Assembly (NCBI GenBank): GCA_017116025.1
Contig: JAFITR010000066.1
Coordinates: 1-8,203 of the forward strand
Direction: 5' to 3'
DNA: 8,203 nt
Source: Simkania negevensis
GTDB taxonomy: Bacteria > Chlamydiota > Chlamydiia > Chlamydiales > JAFITR01
The notes below the pieces were generated by a model that worked only from the letters and a program-made list of their open reading frames with translations, did no database searches and had not been told where the DNA came from. The position numbers and the translations under genes were made by a program. Below, in pieces: positions 6,262-8,203 of the stretch (its first letter is position 1; each line of letters begins with the position of its first letter).

Positions 6262-7218
6262 ATGATAAAAGATTTGTTTGTTGAGCAACGCCGTTTGGTA
6301 AATGGTTTCTTTGACTCTATTGATGCAAATGTTGTTGAGGAGTTGGTGCAGCGCCTGCTGAGTTGTCATGGGACGGTATTTTTTTCAGGGATTGGCAAGA
6401 GTGGGTTTGTTGCAGAGAAAGTTGCTACGATGATGGTCTCTTTGGGGACGAAAGCGTCATATCTTTCTCCTACTAATACTTTGCATGGGGATTTGGGTAT
6501 TGTTCATGCAGGGGACGTATTTGTTTTTATGAGCAAGAGTGGTGAGAGCGAGGAGTTGTTGCATCTTGTCCCTTTCTTACGCAACAAAGGGGTCTTCCTT
6601 GTCGCTATTGTGTGCAACAAGGAGAGTCGTTTATGCAGAGCGTGCGACTTTGTTGTAGAGCTCCCTGTGGAGAGGGAGCTGTGTCCTTTTGATCTTGCTC
6701 CGACGACATCGGCCGCCGTACAGATGATCTTTGGCGATATTATTGCTGTGGCTTTAATGAAGGCAAAGAGCTTTAGCATTGAAGAGTACGCCTCCAATCA
6801 CCCTGCGGGGAGTATCGGTAAGAGGGCTACTCTGAAGGTAAAAGACTTGATGTTGTGTGGAGAAGATGTTCCGTTATGCCGGCCTCATGATCTTCTCGTT
6901 GATGTTCTTGTTGAGCTGTCTAACAAACGTTGTGGTTGTTTGGTCGTGGCAGATGAGAACAAGGCTATGAAGGGGATTTTTACTGATGGGGACCTGCGTC
7001 GTGCTCTACAAGCAAAGGGAGCAACGATCATGGACGCTACGTTGGAAGAGCTTATGCTGAAAACCCCGCGGTCGATCGCTCCCGATGTTTTGGCTTGGCA
7101 TGCGATGAAGAAAATGGAAGAAGATCAAAAACATCCGATTACCGTCTTGCCTGTCATTGACGATACGCGTGTTGTTGGCATCATTAAGATGCATGACATT
7201 ATCCAGTCGGGTCTTTAG
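6262..7218 (+). CDS. kpsF: Arabinose-5-phosphate isomerase (SIS + two CBS domains)
   Basis: Cytosolic enzyme converting D-ribulose 5-phosphate to D-arabinose 5-phosphate, the first committed step toward Kdo in lipopolysaccharide or lipooligosaccharide. The 318-aa length is normal (E. coli KdsD has 328). The SIS domain covers about 30-185: FSGIGKSGFVAEKVA (41-55), HGDLG (75-79), SKSGESEE (91-98), ERELCPFDLAPTTS (137-150) and NHPAGSIGKR (179-188). The residues corresponding to the E. coli KdsD catalytic set (Lys59, Glu111, Glu152, His193) are all present as Lys46, Glu95, Glu139 and His180. Two CBS domains follow (about 194-250 and 262-318); the first ends in GIFTDGDLRRAL (238-249), the second in VVGIIKMHDII (304-314). 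The name kdsD would be equally apt. AAGGG lies just upstream of ATG 6262. It is divergent from the pseudokinase gene, and its stop overlaps that of the convergent downstream gene. Confidence 0.95.
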   Translation: MIKDLFVEQRRLVNGFFDSIDANVVEELVQRLLSCHGTVFFSGIGKSGFVAEKVATMMVSLGTKASYLSPTNTLHGDLGIVHAGDVFVFMSKSGESEELLHLVPFLRNKGVFLVAIVCNKESRLCRACDFVVELPVERELCPFDLAPTTSAAVQMIFGDIIAVALMKAKSFSIEEYASNHPAGSIGKRATLKVKDLMLCGEDVPLCRPHDLLVDVLVELSNKRCGCLVVADENKAMKGIFTDGDLRRALQAKGATIMDATLEELMLKTPRSIAPDVLAWHAMKKMEEDQKHPITVLPVIDDTRVVGIIKMHDIIQSGL

Positions 7219-8120
7219 GGTGCTTGGGGTAGTGTGACAGCGGTCTCATTAAAGAGGTCCCTGTCAAACCACGCTGATCTTTTTGTCGTGATGGAGCCCG
7301 GTCCTGGTAGAAAGAGTTCTTCTCTTCCTGTGCCGCTGGGCGCCTCTCTCTTTTGTACGATTTCGCCATACGGATTGTAGCTCGTTGCTTTCCCCGTGTT
7401 GCGTACAGTAAAGCTTTCTCCTGACTTCCAGGCTTGACGTGTGAAGGCTTTGTATAGTAGACCATCTTGGTCGTACCATTTTTCTTCGATGGTAATAGGA
7501 TGTTGGAAGGGTGCATTATATAGCTCTCGAGAGAGAGGATGTTTCATTCCTACCAAGCTCTTTTCCCATTCGATGATGCTTTTAGGAAATTGTATTGTCG
7601 TTGCTTTTTTGCCATTTATATAGTAGGAATTCCATAATTTTACCGGGTACCCCATCTCATAATGGCGCTCTTCAATGAGCGCAATGTCGTTGTTATAAAT
7701 CTTTTGTGCGCCGTCTAACTTTCCAATTTTCCAGTGTGTGATAGACAAAACATTGCCTTTCCTATCGAAACGGATAGTGGGGCCATTGAGTAGCAACTGA
7801 TTTTCGTATGATGTATATTGCTGGACAAGAGATGGTTGTGATGGTGCATTGAGATAGCCAGGGTAAAAATCAATCTCGTATAGTATGGTGATGCCATCGA
7901 TGGCGATGTGTTTGATTCGTCCATTAGGGTAGTATTCGATATTTGTGCTCGGGGAATGGAGATTCACTTCGAGAACCTCTCCATCAAGATGAATATGGAG
8001 TCGCTTCGTTTTTTCTTCTTTTGCGGCAAGAGCAGAAAAGAGATTGTCCGCTTTGGCTAACGAAGGGAAAAAAGAGAAAATAATGATGAGCTGGAATAGA
8101 AAAATGATTTTTTTGTCCAT
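7215..8120 (-). CDS. Secreted MORN/YwqK-like repeat protein
   Basis: A 301-aa protein with a classical signal peptide: MDKK, a hydrophobic core at 5-21 and an AKA site with cleavage expected after Ala24. The mature part has irregular repeats resembling MORN_2/YwqK units, an aromatic residue followed by N/D-x-G and a short strand: YYPNGRIKHI (63-72), FDRKGNVLSITHW (118-130) then GKLDGAQKIYNND (133-145), YYINGKK (166-172), WYDQDGLLYKAF (215-226) and YNPYGEIVQK (248-257). Such repeat proteins are common in chlamydiae and in Bacteroidota. Some are annotated as antitoxins, but I see no toxin partner here and do not infer that role. It is probably periplasmic or surface-associated. The start is well supported by AAGGAG just upstream. 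No enzyme motif or cysteine pair is apparent. Its last codons overlap the kpsF stop by four bases. Repeat family likely; function unknown. Confidence 0.78.
   Translation of the reverse strand: MDKKIIFLFQLIIIFSFFPSLAKADNLFSALAAKEEKTKRLHIHLDGEVLEVNLHSPSTNIEYYPNGRIKHIAIDGITILYEIDFYPGYLNAPSQPSLVQQYTSYENQLLLNGPTIRFDRKGNVLSITHWKIGKLDGAQKIYNNDIALIEERHYEMGYPVKLWNSYYINGKKATTIQFPKSIIEWEKSLVGMKHPLSRELYNAPFQHPITIEEKWYDQDGLLYKAFTRQAWKSGESFTVRNTGKATSYNPYGEIVQKREAPSGTGREELFLPGPGSITTKRSAWFDRDLFNETAVTLPQAP
7235..7266 (+). terminator. Hairpin just downstream of kpsF
   Basis: Arms 7235-7247 and 7254-7266 pair as TGACAG/CTGTCA, one C-C mismatch, then GGTCTC/GAGGTC with two G-U pairs, around the loop ATTAAA. The G-U pairs exist only in the plus-strand RNA, so it suits the kpsF transcript, beginning 17 nt after the kpsF stop. 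There is no U run after it, so it may be a 3'-end stabiliser or a weak terminator. It lies inside the coding end of the opposite gene, which could also constrain the sequence. Confidence 0.4.
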
Positions 8121-8123
8121 GGT

Positions 8124-8129
8124 CTCCTT
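8124..8129 (-). promoter_or_regulatory. Ribosome binding site of the YwqK-like gene
   Basis: On the minus strand AAGGAG lies three bases before ATG 8120. The spacing is short but the match is strong, and it fixes the start. The stop codon (TAA, 8130-8128) of a 12-codon upstream frame overlaps its first bases. Confidence 0.65.
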
Positions 8130-8166
8130 ACCTTTGTCTAGACCTATCCTCCTTGATAGGCGTCAT
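8128..8166 (-). other. Possible leader peptide ORF (12 codons)
   Basis: On the minus strand ATG 8166 opens a frame reading MTPIKEDRSRQR and stopping with TAA at 8130-8128, seven bases before the YwqK-like start. The frame is closed upstream by a TAG, so it is not the tail of another gene unless it starts within about seven codons. No ribosome binding site is clear. Either a translated leader or a chance frame. Confidence 0.25.
8143..8160 (-). promoter_or_regulatory. Small hairpin in the leader of the YwqK-like gene
   Basis: CCTATC and GATAGG form a perfect six-base-pair stem around a six-base loop. On the minus-strand RNA the loop is AAGGAG, identical to the real ribosome binding site about 20 bases further on. 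The remaining stretch to the window edge (8161-8203) shows nothing I can assign beyond AT-rich, promoter-like sequence. Confidence 0.4.
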
Positions 8167-8203
8167 AACAATAGAGGTATCGTTCAACTAAACAACAAAG
8201 TTT

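Noticed and set aside
7178..7192. GCATC-ATTAA-GATGC inverted repeat near the end of kpsF, a possible terminator for the opposite gene.
   Set aside because: Only five base pairs, no U run, and it encodes conserved CBS-domain residues; likely chance.
7215..8120. A toxin-antitoxin role for the YwqK-like gene.
   Set aside because: The name is used for the repeat family in some annotations, but this protein is secreted and no toxin gene lies nearby.

Overview
The window carries seven complete or near-complete protein genes, plus the last codons of an eighth at the left edge. It has no tRNA, rRNA, CRISPR array or insertion sequence that I can see. The gene set suggests an intracellular Gram-negative bacterium, most plausibly a member of the Chlamydiota outside the Chlamydiaceae. 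It includes an SH3b-NlpC/P60 wall hydrolase, a BrnQ branched-chain amino-acid carrier, an NhaD sodium/proton antiporter, a KpsF/KdsD arabinose-5-phosphate isomerase for Kdo synthesis, a eukaryote-like kinase-fold protein and a secreted MORN/YwqK-like protein. Shine-Dalgarno sites are weak or absent before several genes, which fits. This assignment is inference; no marker gene in the window settles it. The plus strand is visibly G/T-rich even across the minus-strand genes, so it is probably the leading replication strand.

Left part (1-3464, plus strand). A short C-terminal fragment is followed by a secreted NlpC/P60 hydrolase (107-1336), brnQ (1385-2569) and an unrecognised four-segment membrane protein (2574-3464). 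The last starts only four bases after the brnQ stop, so the two are probably cotranscribed. It contains a run of nine G that could make it phase-variable.

Middle part (3434-6156, minus strand). nhaD (3434-4735) converges on the membrane protein gene and overlaps its end by 31 bp. Upstream of nhaD on the same strand lies the kinase-fold gene (4864-6156). Its protein keeps the VAIK lysine, the alpha-C glutamate region, the catalytic-loop Asn and the APE and DxWSxG motifs. It has lost the glycine-rich loop, the HRD arginine and aspartate, and the canonical DFG. It is therefore best called a pseudokinase and is the most interesting item here. A long inverted repeat followed by U10 separates it from nhaD.

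Right part (6157-8203). A short AT-rich divergent spacer with a perfect 12-bp palindrome separates the pseudokinase from kpsF/kdsD (6262-7218, plus). The stop codon of kpsF interlocks with the stop of a secreted MORN/YwqK-like protein gene (7215-8120, minus). The leader of that gene contains a small hairpin and a 12-codon open frame ending at its ribosome binding site.

Functionally, the window mixes envelope and transport housekeeping (peptidoglycan trimming, amino-acid uptake, ion homeostasis, the Kdo precursor) with candidate host-interaction or regulatory proteins (pseudokinase, secreted repeat protein, possible contingency locus). Apart from brnQ and its downstream partner, I see no evidence that these genes form one pathway.
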